DNA from: Psychrobacter sp. UBA3480
GTDB taxonomy: Bacteria > Pseudomonadota > Gammaproteobacteria > Pseudomonadales > Moraxellaceae
Assembly (NCBI RefSeq): GCF_002377945.1
Contig: NZ_DFQV01000012.1
Location: 11,131 to 75,130 of the forward strand
Reading direction: 5' to 3'
Length of the DNA stretch: 64,000 bases
The notes beneath the pieces are model-generated. The model did not search any database and was not told the DNA's origin. It worked only from the letters and a program-made list of their open reading frames with translations. The position numbers were made by a program, and so were the translations under genes. Numbering within the stretch: position 1 is the stretch's first letter; the number at the start of each line of letters is the position of its first letter. Shown here piece by piece: positions 26,990 through 35,810 of this stretch.

Positions 26990-27625
26990 ATGATGAAACT
27001 ACAATCCCTAGTTTTAGCGACTGCTGCTGCACTTACAATGACAACTGCTTTTGCAGTCCCTGCTGGTACTTGGTCTGTTGCTGCTGGCGCGCACATGGTT
27101 GATCCAAAAAGTGATAATGGTCAATTAGCTAACGGCACTTTAGCTGTAGAAGTTGACGACGACATTCGTCCAACTATCAGTGGTGAGTACTTTATCGCTA
27201 ACAACGTTGGTATCGAACTGCTAGCTGCTATTCCATTTCATCATGACATTACCCTAACAGATAATGCTGGTAACGAAATTGATGCAGAAACTCAGCACTT
27301 ACCACCTACTCTATCTGTACAGTATCACTTCGATGGCTATGATCTGCCTATGAATGTGAAGCCTTTTGTTGGCGTTGGTGTGAACTACACAACTTTCTTC
27401 AAAGAAAGAATCTACCTTGGTAATGGTAATGATTTAGAGCTTGATGATAGCGTTGGTGTAGCTGGCCATGTTGGTCTTGATATTCCTTTTGCTCCTACCG
27501 AAGCTTTCCGTATTGATGCCCGTTATATGGACATCAAAACAGATGCCAGCCTAAACGGTACTGATATCGGTGAAGTTGATATCAGCCCTTGGGTATATGG
27601 CGTAGCATTCGTTAAACAGTTCTAA
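26990..27625 (+). CDS. OmpW-family outer membrane protein
   Basis: Eight-stranded outer-membrane barrel of 211 aa. A signal peptide (about residues 1-22, ending TAFA) is followed by GTWSVAAGAHMVDPKSDNG, typical of the OmpW N-terminus. The C-terminal strand WVYGVAFVKQF ends in Phe, as required for BAM-dependent insertion. Family members form narrow hydrophobic channels and respond to osmotic, iron or oxygen conditions. TAAGGA precedes tandem ATG codons at 26990 and 26993; either may be used. It is monocistronic, ending at a strong terminator. Confidence 0.92.
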   Translation: MMKLQSLVLATAAALTMTTAFAVPAGTWSVAAGAHMVDPKSDNGQLANGTLAVEVDDDIRPTISGEYFIANNVGIELLAAIPFHHDITLTDNAGNEIDAETQHLPPTLSVQYHFDGYDLPMNVKPFVGVGVNYTTFFKERIYLGNGNDLELDDSVGVAGHVGLDIPFAPTEAFRIDARYMDIKTDASLNGTDIGEVDISPWVYGVAFVKQF

Positions 27626-27649
27626 ATTAGTAAAGATACCATGCGTAAT

Positions 27650-27679
27650 AAAAGCCAGCTTGATAGCTGGCTTTTTTTT
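27650..27679 (+). terminator. Rho-independent terminator of the OmpW gene
   Basis: Stem AAAAGCCAGCT against AGCTGGCTTTT with loop TGAT and an eight-base T-run. Confidence 0.92.
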
Positions 27680-27775
27680 GGCTATTAACTATGGTTACTA
27701 TCGTCTGTCTACACTAGCTACTAAGCAATTATTTATAAAAATAGCTAATAACCTACAAGAACAAATAATCTCCAT

Positions 27776-27804
27776 AAAAAAAGACCACCCGTGGGCAGTC
27801 TTTT
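27776..27804 (-). terminator. Rho-independent terminator of aceE-aceF
   Basis: On the minus strand, AAAAGACTGCCC pairs with GGGTGGTCTTTT through a stem that includes adjacent U-G and G-U pairs, followed by a T-run. The core resembles the terminator at 4798-4825. Confidence 0.8.
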
Positions 27805-27821
27805 CTAATTGCTAGCTAGCT

Positions 27822-29546
27822 TTAGATCAAGATACGACGTGGGTCTGCTAATAGCGTTGCGATATAACGAGTAAATACAGCAGCGTCTGCGCCATTGATC
27901 ACACGGTGGTCATAAGACAAAGACAGTGGCAGCATCAAACGTGGCTCAAAGCTTTGTGTCTTAGCATCCCAACGTGGCTGCATGCTTGCTTCAGAGACAC
28001 CTAAGATACCAACTTGTGGCCAGTTCACTAACGGCGTAAAGGCGGTACCACCCAAGTTACCTTGGCTAGATATGGTAAAGCTTGCCCCTTGCAAATCTTT
28101 AGTGCTGAGCTTCTTATCACGAGCTTTTACAGCAAGCTCGCCGATCTCAATCGCGATTTGCTTCAGACCTTTATCTTGTACGTTTTTGATAACAGGTACG
28201 ATAAGACCATCATCTGTTGCCACTGCGATACCCATATTGACACTTTTACGTAATATGACCTGAGTATTGTCATCGCTCAAATGACTATTGAATCGTGGGT
28301 GCTGGGTCAACGCATAAGCAGTTGCTTTAACCACAAAGGCCAAGATAGTAAAGCCAATACCTTCAGCTTTCATACCACCTTTTAGCTCACCACGTAGTTT
28401 CTCAGTTTCAGTGATATCAGACAGATCAAACTGCGTTACTTGCGGTAGCAAAGTATTGTAGTTGAGCTGTGGTATCGAGACTTTCTGCAAGCGGCTGAGA
28501 TCTTGTGTTTCTGTTTCACCCCAGATCTCAGCGTTACTCATGTCAGGCAGTTTCGGTAGACCTGAGCTAACAGGATTACTGCTCACAGGTGCCGCTTTCT
28601 GCTTGGTTAGACTGCTCTTAACATGTGCAAACAAGTCCTCTTTTAGAATGCGATCGTTTAGAGCTGAACCATTCACTTGTGTGATATCAACACCTAGCTG
28701 ACGGGCTAGCTTGCGAACAGCAGGACCTGCATACACATCAACCAATTTTTCATTGACTTGTGCTTCAGTTAATTTGCCCTCTGTTTTGCTAGCAGCTGTA
28801 TCAGTATTGGTCGGTTTGGCAGCTTGTTTTGGCTCACCAGTGGTTTTAGCAGCTGGTTTATCTTCTGTTTTGGCTGGTGCTGACTCTTGTGGCTTAGGCG
28901 CCTCAGATTCACTATCACTAGCATCATCTGTACCACTCGCCATAATAACGATAAAGTCCTGACCATTAGCAACCATATCACCTGCTGCGACCAAGATTTT
29001 TTCAATCTTACCGGCAACTGGTGCTGGTACTTCAACCGAAGCTTTGTCTGATTCGATTAGCAAAATCGACTGTTCAGCGCTAACAGTATCACCAACGCTC
29101 ACCATAATTTCAGAAACTTGTGCCTCATCAACACCTAAATCAGGTAATGCATGAGTAGTTGCTTTACCAGTATTAGCGGCTGGCTTGGCAGCAGACTCTG
29201 ATTGCTTCGATTCAGTTGCAGCAGGCTCAGGTTTTGATTCTGGCTCGGCATCAGTATCGTCTGAGCTGTTCTCTTTTTGCTCTTCAGCAGCATTGTCATC
29301 ATTGCTTTCTGCGCTATCGTCTGCGCTTTCAAGCTCAATTAGTACCATACCTTCGCTAACTTGATCACCGATAGCAACGCTAATCTTAGTCACTTTACCA
29401 GCAGCAGAGCTTGGTACTTCAACCGATGCTTTGTCAGATTCTAATAATACAATGTTGTCGTCTTTTGCGATGACATCACCAACTTCTACCATAATCTCGC
29501 TGACTTCGGCGCTATCCACACCTAAATCGGGGGCTTTAATGTCCAT
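27822..29546 (-). CDS. aceF: Pyruvate dehydrogenase E2, dihydrolipoyllysine acetyltransferase
   Basis: Core subunit of the pyruvate dehydrogenase complex, transferring acetyl groups to CoA. It has two lipoyl domains, with lipoyl-lysines K39 and K168 in ESDKASVE. They are joined by long Glu/Ala/Ser/Pro/Lys-rich linkers. A peripheral-subunit-binding domain (about 268-310, AGPAVRKLARQLGVD) and the catalytic acyltransferase domain follow, with the active-site His in SYDHRVING near residue 545. E. coli has three lipoyl domains; two is common in Moraxellaceae and Pseudomonas. GAGGAAAT precedes the ATG. It lies 28 bp after aceE on the same strand. No E3 (lpd) gene is present in the window. Confidence 0.95.
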   Translation of the reverse strand: MDIKAPDLGVDSAEVSEIMVEVGDVIAKDDNIVLLESDKASVEVPSSAAGKVTKISVAIGDQVSEGMVLIELESADDSAESNDDNAAEEQKENSSDDTDAEPESKPEPAATESKQSESAAKPAANTGKATTHALPDLGVDEAQVSEIMVSVGDTVSAEQSILLIESDKASVEVPAPVAGKIEKILVAAGDMVANGQDFIVIMASGTDDASDSESEAPKPQESAPAKTEDKPAAKTTGEPKQAAKPTNTDTAASKTEGKLTEAQVNEKLVDVYAGPAVRKLARQLGVDITQVNGSALNDRILKEDLFAHVKSSLTKQKAAPVSSNPVSSGLPKLPDMSNAEIWGETETQDLSRLQKVSIPQLNYNTLLPQVTQFDLSDITETEKLRGELKGGMKAEGIGFTILAFVVKATAYALTQHPRFNSHLSDDNTQVILRKSVNMGIAVATDDGLIVPVIKNVQDKGLKQIAIEIGELAVKARDKKLSTKDLQGASFTISSQGNLGGTAFTPLVNWPQVGILGVSEASMQPRWDAKTQSFEPRLMLPLSLSYDHRVINGADAAVFTRYIATLLADPRRILI

Positions 29547-29574
29547 GATTTATTTCCTCGTCTTATGGTTATTA

Positions 29575-32385
29575 TTATTTGACATCTTTATCATCAAGTA
29601 CATTTGCATCTGCTTGATCTTCATCACGACCTTCATTACTGATTTCATCATCGTCTTCAGCGATAAACTCAGGTACAGGATTTGGATTTACATTACCTGG
29701 CGCTGGTGCATCTGGAGACTGGTCATAGTAAGACTGCTGTTGCCACGCAGGTGGATGATCCACATCGATACCTAAGCTTGAAATCGCGTCTTTAACCAAA
29801 CGCATCTCAACTTCGCCTTCATCGGCTAGGCGTTTAAGCGTTGCCACAACGATATGCGCCGCATCAACGTTAAAGAAACTGCGTAGGTTTTCGCGTGTAT
29901 CAGAACGGCCATAACCATCGGTACCCAGAGTCGTGTAAGGACGGTTGTCTGGTAACCAAGCACGGATTTGCTCTGAGTAGTTACGCATATAATCTGTCGC
30001 TGCAACCACGATACCTTCGTGCGGTGCTAACTGCTCAGTAACCCAAGGCACTTTCTCTTCGTCCATTGGATGTAGACGGTTGTAATCGTCACAAACCATA
30101 CCGTCACGAGTCAGCTCGTTAAAGCTGGTTACACTCCAAACGTTAGACGTAATATTGAACTCGTCTTTTAGTATCTGTGATGCTTTTTGTACTTCGCGCA
30201 AGATAACGCCAGAACCTAATAGCTGTACTTGTGTTGAACAATTGTCTTCAAGCAAGTACATACCACGTTTGATACCTTCCTCGGCACCTTCTGGCATAGC
30301 AGGTTGTTCGTAGTTTTCATTCATCAACGTCAAGTAATAGTAAACGCGCTCGCCTTCACCATACATACGGCGTAGACCGTCATGCATGACAACGGCTAGC
30401 TCATAACCAAAGCAAGGATCATAGCTGACACAGTTTGGCACGACATTGAACAGAATCTGCGAATGACCATCTTGATGCTGTAAGCCTTCGCCATTAAGCG
30501 TTGTACGACCAGCGGTTGCGCCTAACAAGAAGCCTTGTGCTTGACAGTCACCTGCCGCCCAAGCCAAATCGCCCACACGTTGGAAACCAAACATTGAGTA
30601 ATAGATATACATCGGAATCATCGGTAATGCGTTCACAGAATAACTGGTTGCCAATGCAATCCAAGTACTCATTGCGCCCGCTTCGTTGATACCTTCTTCT
30701 AACATGTGACCATCGATAGCCTCTTTATAGCCCATCAACGCTTCACTGTCTTCTGGTGTATATTTTTGACCAACAGCCGAGTAGATACCTAACTGACGGA
30801 ACATACCTTCTAGACCAAACGTACGCGCTTCGTCAGGTACGATTGGTACGACGCGATCTTGGATGTCTTTGTTTTTAAGCATTGCAGATAGCAAGCGCAC
30901 AAATACCATCGTTGTAGATTGCTCTTTACCATTGCTACCTTTTAATACCCGATCGAACATTGATAGTTCAGGGATATTTAGTGGAATATGACCACTACGA
31001 CGGTTTGGCAAATGACCACCTAACGACTCACGACGACCTTTAAGATACTTCATCTCCGCCGAACCCTCTTCAGGGCGGTAGAACGGTAGAGTCTCTAACT
31101 GCTCATCAGTAAATGGCAAATCAAAACGATCACGGAAATACATCAACGCTTCTTGATCAAGCTTCTTCACCTGATGCGATTTGTTGACTGCTTGCGTTTG
31201 AGCAGATAAGCCATAACCTTTAACGGTCTTAACCAAAATAACCGTCGGTTGGCCTTTGGTTTTCATAGCTTCGCTAAAGGCAGCATAAACTTTAACTGGA
31301 TCATGGCCACCGCGGTTCAGACGCGAGATTTCTTCGTCAGTCAACGCATCTGCCATCTCTTCTAACTCTGGATATTTACCAAAGAATTCTTTGCGAGTAA
31401 ATTCAGGCGTACGAGCTTCATATAGCTGATACTCGCCATCCACCACTTCTTCCATACGTTGTTTAAGGACACCCGTATGATCTTTACCAAGTAATGAATC
31501 CCAGTTACCACCCCAAATGACTTTGATAACTCGCCAGCCTGCGCCGCGGAATACTGACTCTAGCTCTTGAATGATTTTACCGTTACCACGGACTGGACCA
31601 TCAAGACGCTGCAAGTTACAGTTGACTACCCATATTAGGTTGTCCAGCTTCTCACGACCTGCCAGAGAAATAGCACCCAAGCTTTCTGGCTCATCCGTTT
31701 CACCATCACCTAAGAATGTCCAAATCTTACGACCTTCTTTTTCTAGCAAGCCACGGTTTTCCATATAGCGATGTACATGGGCGTGATAGATAGACATGAT
31801 TGGGCCAAGTCCCATTGATACCGTTGGGAACTGCCAGTAATCAGGCATTAGATATGGATGCGGATAGCTTGATAGGCCTTTGCCGCCTACTTCACGGCGG
31901 AAATTATCGAGCTGATCTTCGGTCAAACGACCTTCTAAATAAGAGCGTGCATAGATGCCTGGCGCTGAGTGACCTTGATAATAGATCATGTCACCACCGA
32001 AGTGATCGCTAGCCGCGCGGAAGAAGTGGTTAAAACCCGTTTCATAAAGTGTCGCACTAGAGGCGAATGTCGCTAAGTGACCACCTAGATCATCGTCGTT
32101 TTTATTGGCACGCATAACCATGGCGAGTGCGTTATAACGAATTAGTGCACGTATCTTACGCTCCATGCCTAGATCGCCTGGGTACATTGGCTCATCTTCA
32201 ACAGCGATACTATTGACGTACGCAGTGTCTAGTCTATTAAACGGCAGCCCTTCTTGAACCGCCATATTGTATAAGGCTTTTAGTAGAAACTGAGCACGGT
32301 CCTTGTCTGCATGTTTAACCACAGATTCAAAGGCTGCTAGCCATTCCTGAGTTTCGGTGCTATCAGCATCCTTATAATAATTCAT
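29575..32385 (-). CDS. aceE: Pyruvate dehydrogenase E1 component
   Basis: Homodimeric thiamine-diphosphate decarboxylase that starts the pyruvate dehydrogenase reaction, about 936 aa against 887 in E. coli. The thiamine-diphosphate/Mg motif is in FLGDGETDEPES near residue 220. Conserved blocks such as GMEEGIN-type EEGINEAGAMSTW and TAGRTTLNGEGLQHQDGHS are intact. The last 45 residues are an acidic tail of Asp, Glu, Asn and Pro not present in E. coli. The start is put at the ATG of MNYYKDAD, with AAGGA upstream; the frame extends nine codons further. First gene of the aceE-aceF unit. Confidence 0.95.
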   Translation of the reverse strand: MNYYKDADSTETQEWLAAFESVVKHADKDRAQFLLKALYNMAVQEGLPFNRLDTAYVNSIAVEDEPMYPGDLGMERKIRALIRYNALAMVMRANKNDDDLGGHLATFASSATLYETGFNHFFRAASDHFGGDMIYYQGHSAPGIYARSYLEGRLTEDQLDNFRREVGGKGLSSYPHPYLMPDYWQFPTVSMGLGPIMSIYHAHVHRYMENRGLLEKEGRKIWTFLGDGETDEPESLGAISLAGREKLDNLIWVVNCNLQRLDGPVRGNGKIIQELESVFRGAGWRVIKVIWGGNWDSLLGKDHTGVLKQRMEEVVDGEYQLYEARTPEFTRKEFFGKYPELEEMADALTDEEISRLNRGGHDPVKVYAAFSEAMKTKGQPTVILVKTVKGYGLSAQTQAVNKSHQVKKLDQEALMYFRDRFDLPFTDEQLETLPFYRPEEGSAEMKYLKGRRESLGGHLPNRRSGHIPLNIPELSMFDRVLKGSNGKEQSTTMVFVRLLSAMLKNKDIQDRVVPIVPDEARTFGLEGMFRQLGIYSAVGQKYTPEDSEALMGYKEAIDGHMLEEGINEAGAMSTWIALATSYSVNALPMIPMYIYYSMFGFQRVGDLAWAAGDCQAQGFLLGATAGRTTLNGEGLQHQDGHSQILFNVVPNCVSYDPCFGYELAVVMHDGLRRMYGEGERVYYYLTLMNENYEQPAMPEGAEEGIKRGMYLLEDNCSTQVQLLGSGVILREVQKASQILKDEFNITSNVWSVTSFNELTRDGMVCDDYNRLHPMDEEKVPWVTEQLAPHEGIVVAATDYMRNYSEQIRAWLPDNRPYTTLGTDGYGRSDTRENLRSFFNVDAAHIVVATLKRLADEGEVEMRLVKDAISSLGIDVDHPPAWQQQSYYDQSPDAPAPGNVNPNPVPEFIAEDDDEISNEGRDEDQADANVLDDKDVK

Positions 32386-32972
32386 TCTTGTTAATCCTTT
32401 TATATCAGTCATACCTACCTAATGGCAGGGCTTCATTGAAAAATGCATGATGAGAGATTGGTTTACTTATGACATCCTTGCTACGTCCAAGCATTCCATT
32501 GTTTTGTACGATGATATACAGCTTAATTATAAAAATAGTATTACTCATATCGACAAGTGCATCAAGTCAACACACCTGCCAAACCGTCATAATGCTACGA
32601 CTATTCTATTCAAACGTTAATTACTATGACATTCCATTATAAGTGTTTACGCGCTGGTTGTTTATGGCTGTAGAGAAATGAAGAAATCGCAAGTATTTTT
32701 TAAATAAATAATGATTAGTTGTTAGGTAAATATTATTAACCATTCTTCCATTAATACCAAGATTTTAGTAATAGGTAAATGAAATTTACTGTCCATAGCG
32801 GTAGATATCTGCTTTTCTAATTAATAAATAAATACATTAATCGAAAATACACTTCTTGTTACTCATACCCTATAAATAGACATTCGTCTCATTTGTGTAT
32901 ATTAATTGTGATTTAAGTATTATTCTTATTATAAGATTATATGTATATTCTATCCTTGTTCTTGGAGCTATT
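32386..32972. other. 587-bp divergent region upstream of aceE and the surface-protein locus
   Basis: Very AT-rich. It must hold the aceE promoter (near the right side of the gene) and the promoter of the exported-protein locus. The only candidate I can place is at 32906-32935. No ORF with a binding site, RNA gene or repeat is visible. The reading frame of the next gene begins at 32895, but that extension overlaps the promoter candidate and is probably not translated. Confidence 0.5.
32906..32935 (+). promoter_or_regulatory. Candidate sigma-70 promoter for the surface-protein locus
   Basis: TTGTGA at 32906-32911 and TATAAG at 32930-32935 are separated by 18 bases, about 38 bases ahead of the ATG at 32973. 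In such AT-rich DNA this is suggestive only. Confidence 0.3.
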
Positions 32973-35027
32973 ATGAACCCGTCTATTATACCATCGACTC
33001 TAAAGTCAAGAGTAACGCGTTGGATAGCTCTACCATCCTTATTAATACTGCTACCTAATTATTTAGCTTTTGCAGCGATAACAACATGTCCTGCTGGATA
33101 CATTTCTGATGAGTTTTCAAGCGTTGATTACAGCAACTTAGGATCGACAGCATCACCACCTATTCTTGGTGTAAACCAACTTTTAAATGGTCTTAAAAGT
33201 GAAAGTTACACTGTTGCTTCTAACAGTTTGATTACTACTGGCAGTTTAGAAGCAGGTGGCTCAAACTTTTATAGACCTAAAACGCTAGCGGGCAACCTTC
33301 AATCGTTTGAATTTTTTCAGGATTTTACTAACAAGGCATCATCTCGTACGGCCTCATATACTTTTAAAAACAGTTTCACCAACGAGTCTCAAGCCCTTAC
33401 CAATGTCAGCTTAAGTATTTATGATATAGATGTGAACTATCTAGGTACAGGTACAGGAAACGGAGGAACAACACTAAATACTAGGTATTTCGAGTTTTCC
33501 GACCAAGTAACCATCACTGGTTTTACTAGTGCAGGTACTAGTGTGACGCCAACTTTAATATATAGAGGCACCGGAATAACGACTACGGCACCCTATCGTC
33601 AAACCACCACTACCGGTAGCGTTTTGTGTAGTACAGACTCTGTAGACGAAAGATGTAAAGTATCCGTTGCTTTTAATCAACCTATCGTTAGAGTGGATGT
33701 GTCTTATGGCAATAACCCTAACCTAGAATACTACGATAATACTACTGGCACTGTTGGTAACCCTGGTGATCAGCTGATCAACATTGTATTTGATGGTTAC
33801 TGCTACCTGCCACAACCGCGCCTAACATATACTAAAGTGCTCTCTTCTTCTCGTAAAACAAATACCGATCAATTCACTGTTCAAATCAAGGACAATACAG
33901 ATAACTCAGTCGTTACCAGTGGTATTAACTCAGTTACTACAACGGGTTCAGGTAATACAGTTACTACGGGCACAGGTACTACAGGAACTTTCAAGGTGAA
34001 TCCTGCCAAGACCTATACATTGACAGAAGCGGTCTCAGGAACGACCAACCTAGTAGATTATACTGCGTTATATGCATGTAGAAGATCGGATGGTACAACC
34101 GTTACTACTTTAGATCCAAAGAATCTAAAGCTTACGTACGGAGATAGTTGGACATGTACAATCACAAATGATAGATCTAATTATGTATTTTCAGGTACAG
34201 TGTTTAACGATAACGGTAATGTTTTAAGTCCGTCTAAGGATGATATATCTAGCAAATACCTAAATAATAGTCTCTATTTCAATGGCAGATACGATTCACC
34301 AACTGAATCTGGTATTCCCTTTACTACAGGTCATACAATTACTCTAAACAAATGTACAGGTGATAGTGGTACGTTCTCACCTCAGACGGTAAATATTGGT
34401 AATGATGGAACCTATAGTTTTAGCTTGACGGCAGCGCAAGTAGGTAGTTATACAAGGCTTTGCGTTACTCAAAATGAGCCTAGCAACTATACATATTCTG
34501 TAGATACTACGAGCAATGTCCTACAAATAGACATTACTAACAGTAAATACAACTACCCTAGCAATGATTTTGGTGATGTTGTTCAAGAAAATGCTGCGTT
34601 GGTATTAATCAAAAGTCAGTATGTCCATGACTGTAGCCTAAATAACCTTGCCACAATTGGTGTTAATTATGACGGTAGTGCTAGTAGTGCGTATAGTACA
34701 AAACCAATATCTAACATTATCCCTGGACAATGTATCGCTTATAGAATTGAAGCTATAAATCGCGGTAATGTTTCCTTAGCAGATATTGTTATTAAGGATA
34801 CGTTACAGAGTAAAAATGACTCTAATAATGCATCGATTACCTCTACCTTAGCCAATCCAACACCTATTGGTGAAAATAGTGGTACTCCATCATTTGCAAC
34901 AAATTCGGTATCTATTGGCAACAACGGTACAGTTACTACCAATATTTTTTCTTTAGGTACTACCACCACTACTCGCCGTCAGGCCATTCGTTTTAATACT
35001 AAATACGGTACTACCATTAGTAACTAA
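32973..35027 (+). CDS. Exported prealbumin-like/DUF11-like surface protein
   Basis: Secreted protein of 684 aa, function unknown. The signal peptide ends at about LAFA (residue 35). The first third is a Ser/Thr/Asn-rich beta domain. A prealbumin-like module follows, from about LTYTKVLSS (near residue 290) to the CTITNDRS segment typical of secreted bacterial repeat proteins. Next is an SdrD-B-like segment starting FSGTVFNDNGN, and a C-terminal module with two Cys (VHDCSLNN and PGQCIAYRIEA) shared with the 703-aa protein two genes downstream. There is no LPXTG or autotransporter barrel. The start is at the ATG with GGAGC upstream. First gene of the surface locus. Homology calls are by eye. Confidence 0.75.
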   Translation: MNPSIIPSTLKSRVTRWIALPSLLILLPNYLAFAAITTCPAGYISDEFSSVDYSNLGSTASPPILGVNQLLNGLKSESYTVASNSLITTGSLEAGGSNFYRPKTLAGNLQSFEFFQDFTNKASSRTASYTFKNSFTNESQALTNVSLSIYDIDVNYLGTGTGNGGTTLNTRYFEFSDQVTITGFTSAGTSVTPTLIYRGTGITTTAPYRQTTTTGSVLCSTDSVDERCKVSVAFNQPIVRVDVSYGNNPNLEYYDNTTGTVGNPGDQLINIVFDGYCYLPQPRLTYTKVLSSSRKTNTDQFTVQIKDNTDNSVVTSGINSVTTTGSGNTVTTGTGTTGTFKVNPAKTYTLTEAVSGTTNLVDYTALYACRRSDGTTVTTLDPKNLKLTYGDSWTCTITNDRSNYVFSGTVFNDNGNVLSPSKDDISSKYLNNSLYFNGRYDSPTESGIPFTTGHTITLNKCTGDSGTFSPQTVNIGNDGTYSFSLTAAQVGSYTRLCVTQNEPSNYTYSVDTTSNVLQIDITNSKYNYPSNDFGDVVQENAALVLIKSQYVHDCSLNNLATIGVNYDGSASSAYSTKPISNIIPGQCIAYRIEAINRGNVSLADIVIKDTLQSKNDSNNASITSTLANPTPIGENSGTPSFATNSVSIGNNGTVTTNIFSLGTTTTTRRQAIRFNTKYGTTISN

Positions 35028-35052
35028 ACACCTGTTTATTAAACCTTTACTC

Positions 35053-35082
35053 AAGCCCTGTCTAACCAGACAGGGCTTTTAC
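35053..35082 (+). terminator. Terminator-like hairpin inside the surface locus
   Basis: AAGCCCTGTCT pairs with AGACAGGGCTT across loop AACC, followed by four T. It probably separates the 684-aa gene from the next one, or lowers transcription of the downstream genes. Confidence 0.75.
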
Positions 35083-35268
35083 CGTTTGTATACTCCAAAA
35101 TGCCAGTTGTCATTTTTGTGATGATTAATTGTATTAATTACGTGAAAATAAAAGAAAGGGAGATAGATGCCTTTTAAAACGACGAATGATATTAGATTAC
35201 TAGCTCCTCCATCATGATATACGACGTTCGCTTTTTACTGATAGTCATGTTCTAAGAAAGGATTTTAT

Positions 35269-35733
35269 ATGAAACGTTTTAACCTATTACATAATGTCAT
35301 GCTAGCAACTTTTGCCTCTGCTTGTTTGCTAGGTACTGCTCATGCTGACGACGCTCTAAAAATGGAACTGACTGCTAATCAGGTCATTAAGAATGCGGAC
35401 GGCAAAACAGTATATTCACCAGTACGTACAGCACCAGCTGGTACTGTCATTCAATACAAAGCAACTTATACCAATACCATCAATAAAGACATTAATGATC
35501 TGATGGTGACACTGCCTATCCCTGCAAACATGACTTTTACTGGTGAGGCAAATCCTGCAAGCGCACAAGCCAGCACTGATGGCAAAAACTATGCTGATAT
35601 GCCGCTAATGCGCAAGGTCGATGGCAAAATGGTGAAAGTTCCGTATTCTGAATACCGTACCTTACGCTGGAATATCAAGTTGTTACCAGCTAAGAAATCA
35701 GCTGCTGTGGCTTTAAACACTACTGTTAACTAA
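35269..35733 (+). CDS. Small exported DUF11-like protein
   Basis: Protein of 154 aa with a clear signal peptide (cleavage after TAHA, about residue 26). The mature part looks like a single DUF11/conserved-repeat beta-sandwich: it has the GTVIQYKATYTNTINKDI strand pair and the LPIPANMTF segment expected in such domains. No Cys, anchor or membrane helix is seen in the mature part, so it is probably periplasmic or released. AAAGGA lies before the ATG. It is followed by a larger DUF11 protein gene 77 bp downstream, suggesting cotranscription and possibly a subunit relationship. Confidence 0.8.
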   Translation: MKRFNLLHNVMLATFASACLLGTAHADDALKMELTANQVIKNADGKTVYSPVRTAPAGTVIQYKATYTNTINKDINDLMVTLPIPANMTFTGEANPASAQASTDGKNYADMPLMRKVDGKMVKVPYSEYRTLRWNIKLLPAKKSAAVALNTTVN

Positions 35734-35810
35734 TTAACAGAAGGTTAAACCTTTATTTTTCACCCTTCCATTATTTATTCGACCTTTTACCATCCATTTT
35801 GGAGTACTAC

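Noticed and set aside
32895..32972. N-terminal 26-codon extension of the 684-aa surface protein
   Set aside because: A signal peptide with a binding site (GGAGC) begins at 32973; the extension would put a second hydrophobic stretch in front and overlaps a promoter candidate.
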